From: Eubacterium sp.
GTDB lineage: Bacteria; Bacillota; Clostridia; Oscillospirales; Acutalibacteraceae
Reading direction: 5' to 3'
Length of the DNA stretch: 64,000 nt
Assembly (NCBI GenBank): GCA_029258375.1
Contig: JARHZA010000001.1
Coordinates: 787,564 to 851,563, forward strand
The first letter of the stretch is position 1. Each line of letters starts with the position of its first letter. The notes under the pieces are model-generated. The model was not told where the DNA came from. It saw only the letters and a program-made list of their open reading frames with translations, and made no database searches. This document shows positions 7,401-17,148 of the stretch, piece after piece. The translations under genes were made by a program, and so were the position numbers.

Positions 7401-7973
7401 TCAGAAGGAAACTTCTTTCAGTTTCTTTCGAATACGCTGTAAAGCGTTATCAATTGCCTTTGGAGTTTTATTCAAACGTTTGGCAATTTCGTTGTAACTG
7501 CAACCAATCATATGCAACCTAAGTACATCGTTTTCAAAATCAGAGAGATTTTTATCAAGCTGCTGTGTTAACATTGACACGCTTTCCTGTGCAAGGAAAG
7601 AATCTTCAGCACTAAGAACAGAAGATTTACCATTAACAAATTCTTCTTCAAGGGGAAGAATTGCGTCAGCAGGGAAGTCTTTTTTTCTGTTAAATTTACG
7701 AAGTGCCGTCTGTATAGAATTATTAATACAGGTACCGCAGTATGTGTTGAATGAAGCACCTTTACTGCTATCAAATGATTTTATTGCTGCAAGCAAACCA
7801 ATCATGCCTTCTTGAATAAGATCATCTCGTTCAATTGGGGAAACAGTAAATCGTGAAGCAATCGCCTCTACAACAGATCTGTATTTTGTGATAATGAATG
7901 TTGAAGCTTCATTATCTCCTTCTTTAGCGAGAGAAAGAATCTGTAATTCAGTTAAATTTATTAACTTTTTCAT
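7401..7973 (-). CDS. sigH: SigH-type sporulation/stationary-phase sigma factor
   Basis: A 190-residue sigma-70 family factor. Region 2 is seen in DDLIQEGMIGLLAAIKSFD, where RNA polymerase core and -10 DNA are contacted, and region 4 in YNEIAKRLNKTPKAIDNALQ with the arrangement KAIDNALQR-x-RKKL, which matches sigma-H closely. Length is slightly below the 218 residues of Bacillus SigH, with a shorter N-terminus. In spore formers SigH transcribes early sporulation genes, which fits spoIIGA-sigE 8 kb away. It starts with ATG at 7973 behind GTGGAG. An ECF-like or Spo0H-paralogue role is an alternative, since clostridial genomes can carry several such factors. Confidence 0.8.
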   Translation of the reverse strand: MKKLINLTELQILSLAKEGDNEASTFIITKYRSVVEAIASRFTVSPIERDDLIQEGMIGLLAAIKSFDSSKGASFNTYCGTCINNSIQTALRKFNRKKDFPADAILPLEEEFVNGKSSVLSAEDSFLAQESVSMLTQQLDKNLSDFENDVLRLHMIGCSYNEIAKRLNKTPKAIDNALQRIRKKLKEVSF

Positions 7974-7992
7974 ACTCTTACTCCACTTTCTT

Positions 7993-8021
7993 ATAGTAAA
8001 CTATATTTTTATATAAGTCAA
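7993..8021 (-). promoter_or_regulatory. Promoter of sigH
   Basis: On the minus strand TTGACT (complement of 8016-8021), 17-base spacer, TACTAT (complement of 7993-7998), about 20 bases before the start codon. Confidence 0.6.
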
Positions 8022-8094
8022 GACAAAATTTATTGCATTTGAACAAAATATTTAAACATATCAGTTGAAAATCTATACAAAATCAGCAGTTTGT

Positions 8095-9189
8095 TTATAC
8101 ATTGAATCTAAATTCAACAATGTCTCCATCTTTCATAACGTATTCTTTACCTTCGCTTCTAACAAGACCTTTTTCTTTGCAAGCACTCATAGAGCCGTTT
8201 GCTACTAAATCGTCAAAAGCAACAACTTCTGCACGAATAAAGCCTCTTTCAAAGTCTGTGTGAATTTTGCCTGCTGCTTGAGGTGCTTTTGTGCCTTCTT
8301 TTATTGTCCATGCACGAACTTCTTTTTTACCAGCAGTGAGGTAAGAGATAAGACCAAGTAAGTGATAACTTTTTTTAATAAGTCTATCAAGGCCACTTTT
8401 TTCAAGTCCCATATCAGCAAGAAAAATTTCTTTTTCATCTTCATCAAGAGTTGCGATTTCTGCTTCCATTTCAGCACAAATAGGAAGTGTTTCTGCATCT
8501 TCTTCTTTAGCAATTTCTTGAACTTTTTTATAGTTTTCATTGCTGTCAATGCCGTTTGCAAAATCATCTTCACTCATATTGCAAGCATAAATTACAGGCT
8601 TTATTGTAAGAAGAGAAACATCTTTTAAAAATTCTTTTTCATCTTCAGAAATTTCAATTGATCTTGCAGTTTTGCCTGCTTCCATTTCAGAATAAAGTCT
8701 TTCAAGAAATTCAACTTCGCTTTGAAGTGTTTTGTCACCCTTCATAGCCTTTTTTCTGCTATCAATTCTTCTTGCAAGAATATCAAGATCAGAAAGTATA
8801 AGTTCAAGGTTAATTGTTTCAATATCACGAGCAGGGTCTATAGAACCATCAACGTGTGTGATATCGTCATTTTCAAAACATCTTACAACGTGAATTATTG
8901 AATCAACTTCACGAATGTGGCTTAAAAATTTGTTGCCAAGACCTTCACCTTTTGAAGCGCCTTTAACAAGACCAGCAATATCAACAAATTCAATAGTAGC
9001 TGGGGTAAATTTGTCTGGTTCATACATTTCAGCAAGTTTATCAAGTCTTTCGTCAGGAACACATACCATTCCAACGTTTGGTTCAATAGTGCAGAAAGGG
9101 TAGTTTGCACTTTGTGCACCTGCATTTGTTATAGCATTAAAAAGTGTGCTCTTTCCAACGTTAGGAAGGCCAACTATACCAAGTTTCAT
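8095..9189 (-). CDS. ychF: Obg-family ribosome-associated ATPase YchF
   Basis: A 364-residue protein of standard YchF/OLA1 length. The P-loop is GLPNVGKST (residues 6-14), G3 is DIAGLVKGASKGEGLG, and the NMSEDD stretch replaces the usual NKxD, explaining the family's preference for ATP over GTP. The C-terminal TGS-like domain contains GKKEVRAWTI and FERGFIRAEV. It binds ribosomes and is implicated in stress and redox response. It is single-gene: its own promoter lies upstream, and sigH reads from a separate promoter 70 bases beyond its end. Confidence 0.97.
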   Translation of the reverse strand: MKLGIVGLPNVGKSTLFNAITNAGAQSANYPFCTIEPNVGMVCVPDERLDKLAEMYEPDKFTPATIEFVDIAGLVKGASKGEGLGNKFLSHIREVDSIIHVVRCFENDDITHVDGSIDPARDIETINLELILSDLDILARRIDSRKKAMKGDKTLQSEVEFLERLYSEMEAGKTARSIEISEDEKEFLKDVSLLTIKPVIYACNMSEDDFANGIDSNENYKKVQEIAKEEDAETLPICAEMEAEIATLDEDEKEIFLADMGLEKSGLDRLIKKSYHLLGLISYLTAGKKEVRAWTIKEGTKAPQAAGKIHTDFERGFIRAEVVAFDDLVANGSMSACKEKGLVRSEGKEYVMKDGDIVEFRFNV

Positions 9190-9235
9190 ATTTTATATTC
9201 TCCTTGTAAATATATTGTCAAAAATTACAATGCTT

Positions 9236-9264
9236 AGTATATAACATTGTAGAATATTTTACAA
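9236..9264 (-). promoter_or_regulatory. Promoter of ychF
   Basis: On the minus strand TTGTAA (complement of 9259-9264), 17-base spacer, TATACT (complement of 9236-9241). Confidence 0.55.
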
Positions 9265-9353
9265 GTTAATTTTAGTATATGTGGTTAAACGATTAATCTA
9301 AAAATAAGTCAAAAAATCAACAAAAATACTCTGTAATATTAGAAATTTTTACC

Positions 9354-9382
9354 TTGACATCAATTTGTAAAAATATTAGAAT
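9354..9382 (+). promoter_or_regulatory. Promoter of the ilv-leu operon
   Basis: TTGACA (9354-9359), 17-base spacer, TAGAAT (9377-9382). The leader is only about 40 nt, too short for a T-box or a peptide attenuator, so control must be at initiation (CodY-like or otherwise) or absent. Confidence 0.75.
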
Positions 9383-9429
9383 AATCGTTAAATATTTTAA
9401 ATAATTAACTATGTTAGGAGAGAGATGTT

Positions 9430-11091
9430 ATGGAATTAAACGGTTCCCAAATTGTGCTTGAAGTTCTTAAAGAACAAGGTGTAGATACCATTTTCGGTTA
9501 CCCAGGTGGTACTATACTAAATATTTTTGATGAACTATATAAATACGGCAACACTTTTAATCATATTTTAACAGCACATGAACAGGGAGCTGCTCATGCT
9601 GCAGATGGTTATAGTCGTGCAACAGGAAAAGTTGGTGTTTGCTTTGCAACATCAGGTCCTGGTGCAACGAATCTTGTAACAGGTATTGCTACTGCATACA
9701 TGGATTCCATTCCAATGGTTGCTGTAACTTGTAACGTAGCAACTGCGTTAATTGGTAGAGACTCATTCCAAGAAATAGATATTAAAGGCGTAACAATGCC
9801 AATTACAAAGCATAACTTTATGGTTAGATCAGTAGATGAACTTGCTGATACACTTCGTGATGCTTTTAGAATTGCAATTAGCGGTAGAAAAGGTCCAGTT
9901 CTTGTTGATATTCCAAAGGATATTACAGCAGAAAAATGCGAATATTATCCTGTACCTAAGCAACAGCCAGATGAACCTGTAAAGCCAAAAACAAAATGTT
10001 GTCAAAAAGCAATTGATTTGCTTTCTAATTGTAAAAAACCACTTATTTATCTTGGTGGTGGTGCTGTATCATCAGATGCAAGACCTGAACTAGAAAAGTT
10101 TGCAAAAAAAATAGATGCCCCAGTAGTTTCATCACTTATGGGACTTGGTGCTTGCCCTAATGGTAACGACCTTTATTTAGGTCTTATCGGTATGCACGGT
10201 CGCTTTGAGTCAAACAAAGCTGCATCTCAGTGCGATGTTCTTGTTACTTGTGGTGCAAGATTCTCAGATCGTGTTGCAGGTAATAGAACTAAGTTTGCTC
10301 CAAAAGCAGATATTATACATATAGATATTGATCCGGCTGAAATGGATAAAAATGTATTTTCAAGTGCTCATCTTCGTGGCGATTTAAAAGAAGTTCTTTC
10401 TATCCTTACTGATAATATTGAGCAACAGTCACACGAAGAATGGAAATCAGAAGTTAATAGCTGGAGAAGACCATTAATTCAAAATCAAATTGAAGATTAT
10501 GTAAACCCTCAAAAAGTTATTGAAGCAGTAGATAGATTTACTGCTGATGATACAGTCGTTGTTACAGACGTAGGTCAGCATCAATTATGGGTTGCTCAGT
10601 TTTATAAATTTAAACAGCCTCGAACAATTCTAACAAGTGGTGGACTTGGCACAATGGGCTTTTCAATGGGTGCTGCAATGGGTGCTGCTGTTGGATGCCC
10701 GCAAAAGAAAGTTGTAATGTTTGTTGGTGACGGTGGTTTCCATATGAATCTTAACGAACTTGCAACAATGGCGTCATATAACATTCCTGTTGTTATTGTT
10801 GTAATGAATAATACTGTTCTCGGAATGGTAAGACAGTGGCAAAAATTATTCTACGGCAATCGTTTTGCAGATACAGACCCTAACCGCCAAACAGATTTTG
10901 TTAAATTAGCAGAAGCTTTTGGTGTTAAAGGAGTAAGAATAAACAATAATGATGAAATTGATTCTGTAATTAAAGAAGCTGTTGAATATAACGGTCCAGT
11001 TGTAGTAGATTGTCGTATATCACCAGATTCAAACGTTCTTCCGATGATTCCTCCAGGTGGTTCGGCAGACGATATTATTGAAAAGTTTTAA
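9430..11091 (+). CDS. ilvB: Acetolactate synthase large subunit
   Basis: A 553-residue thiamine diphosphate enzyme that condenses two pyruvates to acetolactate (or pyruvate plus 2-oxobutyrate), the first common step of valine, leucine and isoleucine synthesis. N-terminal domain: GYPGGTILNIFDEL with the catalytic Glu in TAHEQGAAHAADG. The ThDP-binding motif GDGGFHMNLNELATMASYNIPV lies in the C-terminal third. The central FAD domain has HGRFESNKA. A downstream small subunit 18 bases away supports the biosynthetic rather than the catabolic enzyme. It starts at ATG 9430 behind AGGAGAG. Confidence 0.96.
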   Translation: MELNGSQIVLEVLKEQGVDTIFGYPGGTILNIFDELYKYGNTFNHILTAHEQGAAHAADGYSRATGKVGVCFATSGPGATNLVTGIATAYMDSIPMVAVTCNVATALIGRDSFQEIDIKGVTMPITKHNFMVRSVDELADTLRDAFRIAISGRKGPVLVDIPKDITAEKCEYYPVPKQQPDEPVKPKTKCCQKAIDLLSNCKKPLIYLGGGAVSSDARPELEKFAKKIDAPVVSSLMGLGACPNGNDLYLGLIGMHGRFESNKAASQCDVLVTCGARFSDRVAGNRTKFAPKADIIHIDIDPAEMDKNVFSSAHLRGDLKEVLSILTDNIEQQSHEEWKSEVNSWRRPLIQNQIEDYVNPQKVIEAVDRFTADDTVVVTDVGQHQLWVAQFYKFKQPRTILTSGGLGTMGFSMGAAMGAAVGCPQKKVVMFVGDGGFHMNLNELATMASYNIPVVIVVMNNTVLGMVRQWQKLFYGNRFADTDPNRQTDFVKLAEAFGVKGVRINNNDEIDSVIKEAVEYNGPVVVDCRISPDSNVLPMIPPGGSADDIIEKF

Positions 11092-11108
11092 TTAGGAGGA
11101 ATTGTATT

Positions 11109-11621
11109 ATGTCAGAAAAATTGATTCTATCAGTACTTGTAGATAACCAAAGTGGTGTTCTTCAACGTGTTGCAAGTCTTTTTAGCCGTAGAGGTTATAA
11201 TATAAAATCACTAACTGTTAGTGAAACAGAAGATCCAGCTTTTTCAAGAATGACAATAGTTACTGAAACAGCTCCAGAAATGACACGTCAAATTGAAATG
11301 CAACTTATCAAACTTGAAATAGTTAGAAAAGTTGAAGTTTTAAGACGTGAAAATTCTGTTTCTTCAGAACTACTTTTAATTAAAGTTTGTGCAAAAGGAA
11401 CAGAAAAGAAAAATGCAATTCTTGCATTAAATCTTAAATATGGAGCAAGAGTAAGAGACTTTACACCAGACAGTGTAACTATTGAACTTACTGGTAGACC
11501 TGAAACAATCGACGAATTTGTTTCTTCAGTTTCAGATTTTGGTATTATTGAACTTGCCAGAACGGGTCTAACTTCTCTTGAATGTGGCGGAGATTCATTC
11601 TCCAATGATGTAAAAGTATAA
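11109..11621 (+). CDS. ilvN: Acetolactate synthase regulatory subunit
   Basis: A 170-residue protein with an N-terminal ACT domain (LSVLVDNQSGVLQRVASLFS-type start, RRGYNIKSLTV) and a C-terminal IlvN domain with ARVRDFTPDSVTIELTG. It stabilises IlvB and gives valine feedback inhibition. Length is usual for the family. It sits 18 bases after ilvB with a GGAGG site. Confidence 0.95.
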   Translation: MSEKLILSVLVDNQSGVLQRVASLFSRRGYNIKSLTVSETEDPAFSRMTIVTETAPEMTRQIEMQLIKLEIVRKVEVLRRENSVSSELLLIKVCAKGTEKKNAILALNLKYGARVRDFTPDSVTIELTGRPETIDEFVSSVSDFGIIELARTGLTSLECGGDSFSNDVKV

Positions 11622-11648
11622 CTTATAAAGATTGGCGGTTTATATATT

Positions 11649-12920
11649 ATGGGTATGACAATGACTCAAAAGATCCTTGCTGCACACGCAGGACTTCCTT
11701 CTGTTGTAGCGGGGCAGTTAATAGAGGCAAAACTTGATATGGTTCTTGGAAATGACGTAACATCTCCAGTTGCCATAAATGAAATGAATAAATTTGGTAA
11801 AAATTCAGTTTTTGATAAAACAAAAATTTCTCTTGTTATGGATCACTTTACTCCAAACAAGGATATTCAGTCAGCAGAAAATTGCAAACAAGTTAGAGAA
11901 TTTGCTGCAAAACACGACATTCTTCACTATTACGATGTTGGTAATATGGGCATTGAACACGCATTGTTGCCAGAAAAAGGCATTGTAACTTGTGGCGACT
12001 GTATTATTGGTGCTGATAGCCACACTTGTACTTATGGTGCACTTGGTGCATTTTCAACTGGTGTTGGTTCAACAGATATGGCAGCAGGTATGATTAGTGG
12101 TAAAGCATGGTTTAAAGTTCCAAGTGCTATTAAGGTAGTTGTTACTGGCGAAAAAGCACCTTTTATAAGTGGTAAAGATGTAGTTCTTAATCTTATCGGC
12201 AGAATAGGTGTTGATGGTGCTCTTTATAAAAGCCTCGAGTTTACAGGCGATGGTATTAAAAATCTTTCAATGGATGACCGTCTTTGTATTGCAAATATGG
12301 CTATTGAGTGTGGTGCAAAAAATGGTATATTTCCAGTAGACGATGTTACACTTAATTATGTTAATGGTCGTTCACTTCGTGATTATAAAATTTTTGAAGC
12401 AGATGAAGATGCAGAATATGATGAAGAAATTGTTATTGATTTAAGCACTCTTCGACCAACAGTTGCGTTTCCTCACTTGCCAGAAAATACAAAAACAATT
12501 GATGAAGTGCCACAAATAAAAATAGACCAAGTTGTTATTGGTTCTTGTACCAATGGCAGAATGGAAGATATGCGCACCGCTGCATCCATTATTAAAGGTA
12601 ATAAGATTGCTAAAGGCGTTCGTGTAATTATAATTCCTGCAACACAAAAAATTTATCTTGATTGTATCAAAGAAGGTCTTACAGAAATTTTTGTTGAAGC
12701 TGGTGCTATTGTTTCAACTCCAACTTGTGGACCTTGTCTTGGTGGTCATATGGGTATTCTTGCAAAAGGCGAAAAAGCAGTTTCAACTTCTAATCGTAAT
12801 TTTGTTGGAAGAATGGGGCATACAGAATCAGAAATTTATCTTGCATCTCCTGCAGTAGCAGCTGCGTCTGCTGTTAAAGGTTATATTGCAGATCCGGCAA
12901 CAGTTAAGGAGGTTTTATAA
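11649..12920 (+). CDS. leuC: 3-isopropylmalate dehydratase large subunit
   Basis: A 423-residue aconitase-superfamily subunit of the shorter LeuC2 type. The [4Fe-4S] cysteines are in VIGSCTNGR and [11 protein letters not shown]; the N-terminal HAG and the [13 protein letters not shown] stretch are active-site elements. With LeuD it isomerises 2-isopropylmalate to 3-isopropylmalate in leucine synthesis. Homoaconitase has the same fold, but clostridia normally make lysine through diaminopimelate and the ilv neighbours support leucine. The ATG at 11649 gives the [10 protein letters not shown] start seen in the subgroup; leuD follows after 3 bases. Confidence 0.94.
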   Translation: MGMTMTQKILAAHAGLPSVVAGQLIEAKLDMVLGNDVTSPVAINEMNKFGKNSVFDKTKISLVMDHFTPNKDIQSAENCKQVREFAAKHDILHYYDVGNMGIEHALLPEKGIVTCGDCIIGADSHTCTYGALGAFSTGVGSTDMAAGMISGKAWFKVPSAIKVVVTGEKAPFISGKDVVLNLIGRIGVDGALYKSLEFTGDGIKNLSMDDRLCIANMAIECGAKNGIFPVDDVTLNYVNGRSLRDYKIFEADEDAEYDEEIVIDLSTLRPTVAFPHLPENTKTIDEVPQIKIDQVVIGSCTNGRMEDMRTAASIIKGNKIAKGVRVIIIPATQKIYLDCIKEGLTEIFVEAGAIVSTPTCGPCLGGHMGILAKGEKAVSTSNRNFVGRMGHTESEIYLASPAVAAASAVKGYIADPATVKEVL

Positions 12921-12923
12921 TAT

Positions 12924-13403
12924 ATGAACGCAAAAGGTAAAGTACATAAATTTGGTAGCAATGTAGATACAGATGTTATTATTCCTGCACGTTATCTTAA
13001 TAAAAGTGATGACGCTTGGCTTGCATCTCATTGTATGGAAGATATAGATAAAGAGTTTGTAAACAATGTTAAACCAGGGGATATTATGGTTGCTGAGGCT
13101 AATTTTGGTTGTGGTTCTTCAAGAGAGCACGCACCAATAGCAATAAAAGCAAGTGGTATTTCATGTGTTATTGCATCAACTTTTGCACGTATATTTTATA
13201 GAAATGCTATAAATATTGGCCTTGCAATTTTAGAATGTGATGAGGCTGCAAAAGATATAAAAAATGGCGATGAAGTAGAAGTAGATTTCGACAGTGGATT
13301 GATAACAAATTGCACAACTGGCAAAACTTATCAAGCACAGCCATTTCCTGCTTTTATTCAAAATATTATTTCAAAGGGCGGACTTATGAACTCAATAGGT
13401 TAA
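12924..13403 (+). CDS. leuD: 3-isopropylmalate dehydratase small subunit
   Basis: A 159-residue swivelling-domain subunit that completes the LeuC active site. It has [17 protein letters not shown] at the N-terminus and the conserved [13 protein letters not shown] motif (substrate-phosphate and carboxylate contacts). A strong GGAGG site lies in the end of leuC, so translation is coupled. No leuB or leuA follows; the next gene is an unknown protein. Confidence 0.94.
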   Translation: MNAKGKVHKFGSNVDTDVIIPARYLNKSDDAWLASHCMEDIDKEFVNNVKPGDIMVAEANFGCGSSREHAPIAIKASGISCVIASTFARIFYRNAINIGLAILECDEAAKDIKNGDEVEVDFDSGLITNCTTGKTYQAQPFPAFIQNIISKGGLMNSIG

Positions 13404-13439
13404 TTTTTTATCCTGTTCATAAGAAATGGTAATTTTAAT

Positions 13440-13847
13440 ATGAAACTAATTATAAATTCAGAAACAAGAAATAAATGTGGGCATGGTTCTTCAGAATATT
13501 GGTTTTCTTATAGAGATTATACAATTAAAAATATAAGTGAACTTAGTGTGGCAGATAAGCCAGAAGATATGGGCCAAACAACATATTTTGTTTCAATTGG
13601 ACTAATTCCATTTGTAACTGTTAGTAATGAAGAAATTATGAGAGCTGCAATTGAGGAAAGAGGAAGCGCGAAGTTAAAATCTATATTTGCTAAAGTAGAT
13701 AGTGAACATTTTGTTGAAACTTTTTGGAAATACTATAATGTTTACCCAGAACTTACCGAAAATACAGATGAATTTATAAATAATTACTTAAACAAAAAAA
13801 TAGTTGAATGGTGTGAAGAAAATAAAATCGATTATTCTGTTGAATAA
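13440..13847 (+). CDS. Conserved-looking hypothetical protein, 135 residues
   Basis: Not recognised. The protein is soluble, moderately acidic at the C-terminus, without signal peptide, repeats or a clear catalytic motif. Features visible: KCGHGSSEYWFSY near the N-terminus, a central ERGSAKLK, and an aromatic-rich ETFWKYYNVYPEL. It lies 36 bases after leuD on the same strand and ends in a terminator hairpin, so it may be the last gene of the ilv-leu operon. The ribosome site is weak (AAGAAATGG), so expression may be low. Confidence 0.6.
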   Translation: MKLIINSETRNKCGHGSSEYWFSYRDYTIKNISELSVADKPEDMGQTTYFVSIGLIPFVTVSNEEIMRAAIEERGSAKLKSIFAKVDSEHFVETFWKYYNVYPELTENTDEFINNYLNKKIVEWCEENKIDYSVE

Positions 13848-13858
13848 TCGGTTTTATT
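13824..13858 (+). terminator. Terminator overlapping the end of the hypothetical gene
   Basis: AAAATCGATTATTC (13824-13837) and GAATAATCGGTTTT (13842-13855): 14-bp stem with one U-G pair and a TGTT loop, ending in TTTTATT. The stop codon at 13845-13847 lies inside the 3' arm. Confidence 0.7.
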
Positions 13859-13958
13859 CACTTATAATAATATTATTGTGTAAATAAACACTCTTAAAAT
13901 TTAAAAATATGTTTTATCTATTGTAATGGTTAATAGATGATAGAGAGGATGTTGATTT

Positions 13959-15653
13959 GTGTTTACGAAGTTTGGAAAAAACCTTGATAAAGAAAATCCT
14001 TTAAGCGAATATCCACGTCCGCAATTTGTAAGAGATAGTTATTTAAATTTGAATGGTAAGTGGGTTTGTGAATTTTCTGATAGCAGTTCACTGCCAGATG
14101 AGTATACAAGATATATTATTGTGCCATTCTCTCCAGAAGCTCCTCTTTCGGGCGTTAATCGTGTTTTGCAGCCTGGTGAATATCTTCATTATAAAAGAGA
14201 ATTTGAAATTGATGAAGATTTCAACAAAGGCAGAGTGTTTATAAATTTTGGCGCAGTAGACCAAATTGCAACAGTTTATATAAACGGCAATGAAGTTGGC
14301 ACACACAAGGGTGGTTATACACCTTTTACTTTTGAAATTACAGACTATATTAAAATAGGTTCTAACATTTTAAATGTTTCTGTTCTTGATTTCTCAGATA
14401 CTAATGAGTATTCAAGAGGAAAACAAAAATTTGAACGTGGTGGCATTTGGTATAGTCCTCAAAGTGGAATATGGCAAACTGTTTGGCTTGAAAGCACACC
14501 AAAAGAATTTTTGCAAAAAGTAAAAATAACTCCTGATTATGATAATAGCGAAGTTAATTTCGAATTTTTTGGAACAGATGATGTTGAAACATCAATTTTT
14601 GATGGCGAAACTTTAATCGCAAAAACAAAGGATAAAACCATTAAAATAGAAAATTTCAAATCTTGGTCTCCTGAAGAACCATTTTTGTATGATGTTGAAT
14701 TTTTTGCGTGTGGTGAAGTAATTAAATCTTACTTTGGTATGCGTAAGTTTTCAGTTGGTACAGACGAAAACAATATTGAAAGATTATTCCTAAATAACAA
14801 ACCTTATTTTCACAATGGACTTCTTGACCAAGGTTATTATCCAGACGGATATTTAACACCACCAAGTAATTTGGCACTTGAAAACGATGTAAAAGTTGTT
14901 AAAGAACTTGGCTTTAATATGTTGCGTAAACATATTAAAATAGAACCACTTTTATGGTATCATTATTGCGATGTTAATGGCATAATTGTATGGCAAGATA
15001 TGATAAATGGTGGTGGTAAATATGGTCTTGAAGTTTCTGTAATACCATTTGTTGGAATAAATCTTGATGATACTAATTATAAAACATTTAAACGAACGAA
15101 TAGCGAGGCAAGGGAACTTTATTATCAAGAATTAAAAGAGATGATAGATTATCTCTATAACTGCCCATCAATTGCATTGTGGACTCCTTTTAATGAAGGT
15201 TGGGGGCAGTTTGATTCAAAAATTGCTTATGATATGATAAAGAAACTTGACCAAACAAGAATAGTTGATACAACATCAGGCTGGCACGATAGGGGATCTT
15301 CTGATGTTATTTCAAAACATATTTATTTTACACCAATAAAAGTAAAAAAAGGCAATAAACCTTATGTTCTTTCAGAATTTGGTGGCTATTCACAACGAAT
15401 TCTTAACCACACATTTAACGATAAAATGTTTGGTTATAAAATATACAAGTCAAAAGAATCACTCACAAAAGCATATAAAAATACATACGAAAAAACTATA
15501 ATTCCACAAATTAAAACAGGTCTTTCTGCAACAGTTTATACTCAACTTACTGATGTAGAAGATGAACTTAATGGAATTATGACTTATGACCGTGAAGTGA
15601 TTAAATTTGATAAAGAAACAATTAAAGATATAAATAGAAAGGTAAAATTATAA
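13959..15653 (+). CDS. Glycoside hydrolase family 2 enzyme, short form
   Basis: A 564-residue GH2 protein with the sugar-binding jelly roll (residues about 10-180, [20 protein letters not shown]), an immunoglobulin-like domain and a TIM barrel. The likely acid/base is Glu413 in TPFNEGWGQ and the nucleophile Glu473 in LSEFGGYS. It has the size of beta-glucuronidase/beta-galactosidase-like members, but the substrate cannot be fixed from the sequence. No signal peptide, so intracellular. GTG start at 13959 with GAGAGG at 13943-13948. It shares 1 base with the next gene, so the two are translationally coupled. Confidence 0.9.
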   Translation: MFTKFGKNLDKENPLSEYPRPQFVRDSYLNLNGKWVCEFSDSSSLPDEYTRYIIVPFSPEAPLSGVNRVLQPGEYLHYKREFEIDEDFNKGRVFINFGAVDQIATVYINGNEVGTHKGGYTPFTFEITDYIKIGSNILNVSVLDFSDTNEYSRGKQKFERGGIWYSPQSGIWQTVWLESTPKEFLQKVKITPDYDNSEVNFEFFGTDDVETSIFDGETLIAKTKDKTIKIENFKSWSPEEPFLYDVEFFACGEVIKSYFGMRKFSVGTDENNIERLFLNNKPYFHNGLLDQGYYPDGYLTPPSNLALENDVKVVKELGFNMLRKHIKIEPLLWYHYCDVNGIIVWQDMINGGGKYGLEVSVIPFVGINLDDTNYKTFKRTNSEARELYYQELKEMIDYLYNCPSIALWTPFNEGWGQFDSKIAYDMIKKLDQTRIVDTTSGWHDRGSSDVISKHIYFTPIKVKKGNKPYVLSEFGGYSQRILNHTFNDKMFGYKIYKSKESLTKAYKNTYEKTIIPQIKTGLSATVYTQLTDVEDELNGIMTYDREVIKFDKETIKDINRKVKL

Positions 15654-16237
15654 TGAATCAACTTGAATTAAAAGACGGCTTAAAAGCAGTTATCAAAACT
15701 AATAGAGGAGATATGACTTTTGTACTTTTTCCAGAAGTTGCTCCAAAAACTGTTGAAAACTTTACTACACACGCAAAAGAAGGATATTATGATGGTCTTA
15801 TCTTTCACCGTGTAATCAAAGATTTTATGATTCAAGGTGGTGATCCAACTGGCACAGGTTGTGGTGGCGAATCAATTTATGGTCATAATTTTGAAGATGA
15901 ATTTAGTATGGATGCTCGTAACTATTACGGAGCTCTTTCAATGGCTAATGCAGGTCCAAATACAAATGGTAGTCAGTTCTTTATCGTTCAGGCAAAAGAT
16001 GTACCAAGCAATCTTTTAGGTCAAATGGCTCAGTTAAAAGATCAGGGCTACCCAGAAGAAGTTGTTGAAAACTACAAAAATGTTGGTGGTACACCATGGC
16101 TTGATTTCCACCATACTGTTTTTGGTCAAATTATTGATGGCACAGATACACTTGAAGATATTGCAAATGTTAAGTGTGGTGCAGCAGATAAGCCAGTTTA
16201 TGACGTTGTTATAGACACAATTGAAATTGTAGAATAA
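15653..16237 (+). CDS. Cyclophilin-type peptidyl-prolyl isomerase
   Basis: A 194-residue cytoplasmic cyclophilin that speeds proline isomerisation during folding. It contains [19 protein letters not shown], the catalytic Arg/Phe/Gln motif, and GSQFFIVQ, plus the C-terminal [11 protein letters not shown]. There is an insertion of about 30 residues ([20 protein letters not shown]) between the last two motifs compared with the smallest bacterial forms. No signal sequence. The start overlaps the GH2 stop (TAATG), and a terminator follows. Confidence 0.95.
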   Translation: MNQLELKDGLKAVIKTNRGDMTFVLFPEVAPKTVENFTTHAKEGYYDGLIFHRVIKDFMIQGGDPTGTGCGGESIYGHNFEDEFSMDARNYYGALSMANAGPNTNGSQFFIVQAKDVPSNLLGQMAQLKDQGYPEEVVENYKNVGGTPWLDFHHTVFGQIIDGTDTLEDIANVKCGAADKPVYDVVIDTIEIVE

Positions 16238-16261
16238 TAAAAAATTAAAACTATAATTATT

Positions 16262-16295
16262 ATTACGGCAAGATTATTCTTGCCGTAATTTTTTT
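16262..16295 (+). terminator. Terminator after the cyclophilin gene
   Basis: ATTACGGCAAG (16262-16272) and CTTGCCGTAAT (16279-16289): perfect 11-bp stem, loop ATTATT, and a run of seven Ts that abuts the -35 of the spoIIGA promoter. Confidence 0.9.
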
Positions 16296-16326
16296 GACAT
16301 TTTATTTGTTTTTCAAATCGTATAAT
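16294..16326 (+). promoter_or_regulatory. Candidate Spo0A-dependent spoIIG promoter with long spacer
   Basis: TTGACA (16294-16299) and a perfect TATAAT (16321-16326) are separated by 21 bases instead of 17. In Bacillus the spoIIG promoter is a known exception with a 22-base spacer that works only when Spo0A~P is bound over the -35. Here the -35 is embedded in TTTTGACATT, which matches 8 of 10 bases of the reverse complement of the 0A box. The predicted start (about 16333) leaves a very short leader, which is a caution. Confidence 0.5.
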
Positions 16327-16342
16327 CAATTTGGTGGTTGTA

Positions 16343-17140
16343 TTGACTGTTATTTATATTGATGTGCTTTTTGTAGTCAATTTTTTTATAAGTTTTTTTC
16401 TTATTCTTGTTACTTCAAAGTTTTCTAAAAGAGATGAAAAGTTGTGGCGTTATGTTTTAGCATCTTTTGTAGGTGGAGCTTATTCACTTGTTATTTTATG
16501 GGATGATTTGAATTTTCTTTTATCAGCTTTTGGAAAATTGCTTGTTGCCTGCATAATTATTTTAATTGCCTTTAAATATAGAAACTTTAAAACATATGTA
16601 AAAGAAGTTATGATTTTCTTTTTTGTAAATCTTCTTTTTCTTGGAATTATTATAGGTCTTTGGTTTATATTTAAACCTAAAGGTGTAGTTATAAATAATT
16701 CAACAGTTTATTTCGATGTTTCAGCAAAAACACTTTTAATTTCTGCATTTATTGCATACATAATCTCTGTTATAGCAATAAGAATTTACAATAATAAAGT
16801 AGGCAAAAAAGAACTTTATTCTGTAACTGTTCTAAAAAATAATGAAAAAGTTAAATTCTTTGCATTTGCCGATAGTGGAAATAATTTAAAAGAACCATTT
16901 TCAAATTATTCTGTAATAGTTGCAGATGAAAGATTATTTAAGAATATAAACTGCGAAAGAATAATACCATTTTCAAGTATTGGTGGTGAGGGGGTGCTGT
17001 CTGCATTTAAGCCAGATGAAGTTTTAATAAGCTCTTCATTTGGAGAATGTAAGGTTGATGATGTGTATATTGCACTAAGTGACAGAGTAAAAAAAGGAGA
17101 GTATGAAGGAATAATAAATCCAAAAATACTTAATATATGA
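16343..17140 (+). CDS. spoIIGA: Pro-sigma-E processing aspartic protease SpoIIGA
   Basis: A 265-residue protein: five hydrophobic segments in the first 150 residues, then a cytoplasmic domain with [11 protein letters not shown], the aspartic-protease DSGN motif holding the catalytic Asp. In the mother cell it dimerises at the septum and cleaves the pro-sequence of sigma-E on a signal from SpoIIR. I chose the TTG at 16343, behind GGTGG at 16333-16337, because it gives the typical [10 protein letters not shown]-terminus; in-frame TTG 16331 and GTG 16334 lack a ribosome site. sigE follows after 8 bases. The conserved gene order spoIIGA-sigE is kept, but sigG does not follow. Confidence 0.92.
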   Translation: MTVIYIDVLFVVNFFISFFLILVTSKFSKRDEKLWRYVLASFVGGAYSLVILWDDLNFLLSAFGKLLVACIIILIAFKYRNFKTYVKEVMIFFFVNLLFLGIIIGLWFIFKPKGVVINNSTVYFDVSAKTLLISAFIAYIISVIAIRIYNNKVGKKELYSVTVLKNNEKVKFFAFADSGNNLKEPFSNYSVIVADERLFKNINCERIIPFSSIGGEGVLSAFKPDEVLISSSFGECKVDDVYIALSDRVKKGEYEGIINPKILNI

Positions 17141-17148
17141 GGTGTCTT

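Noticed and set aside
9214..9223. 0A-box-like TTGTCAAAA in the ychF leader, and similar matches at 3624-3656
   Set aside because: In DNA this AT-rich 8-9 of 10 matches are expected by chance, and neither gene is a known Spo0A target.
11649..13403. Homoaconitase (lysine pathway) instead of LeuCD
   Set aside because: The superfamily members look alike, but the ilvBN neighbours and the usual diaminopimelate lysine route of clostridia favour leucine synthesis.
16300..16326. Ordinary 17-base-spaced sigma-A promoter for spoIIGA
   Set aside because: No -35-like hexamer lies 17 bases upstream of the TATAAT at 16321; only the 21-base arrangement has a good -35.
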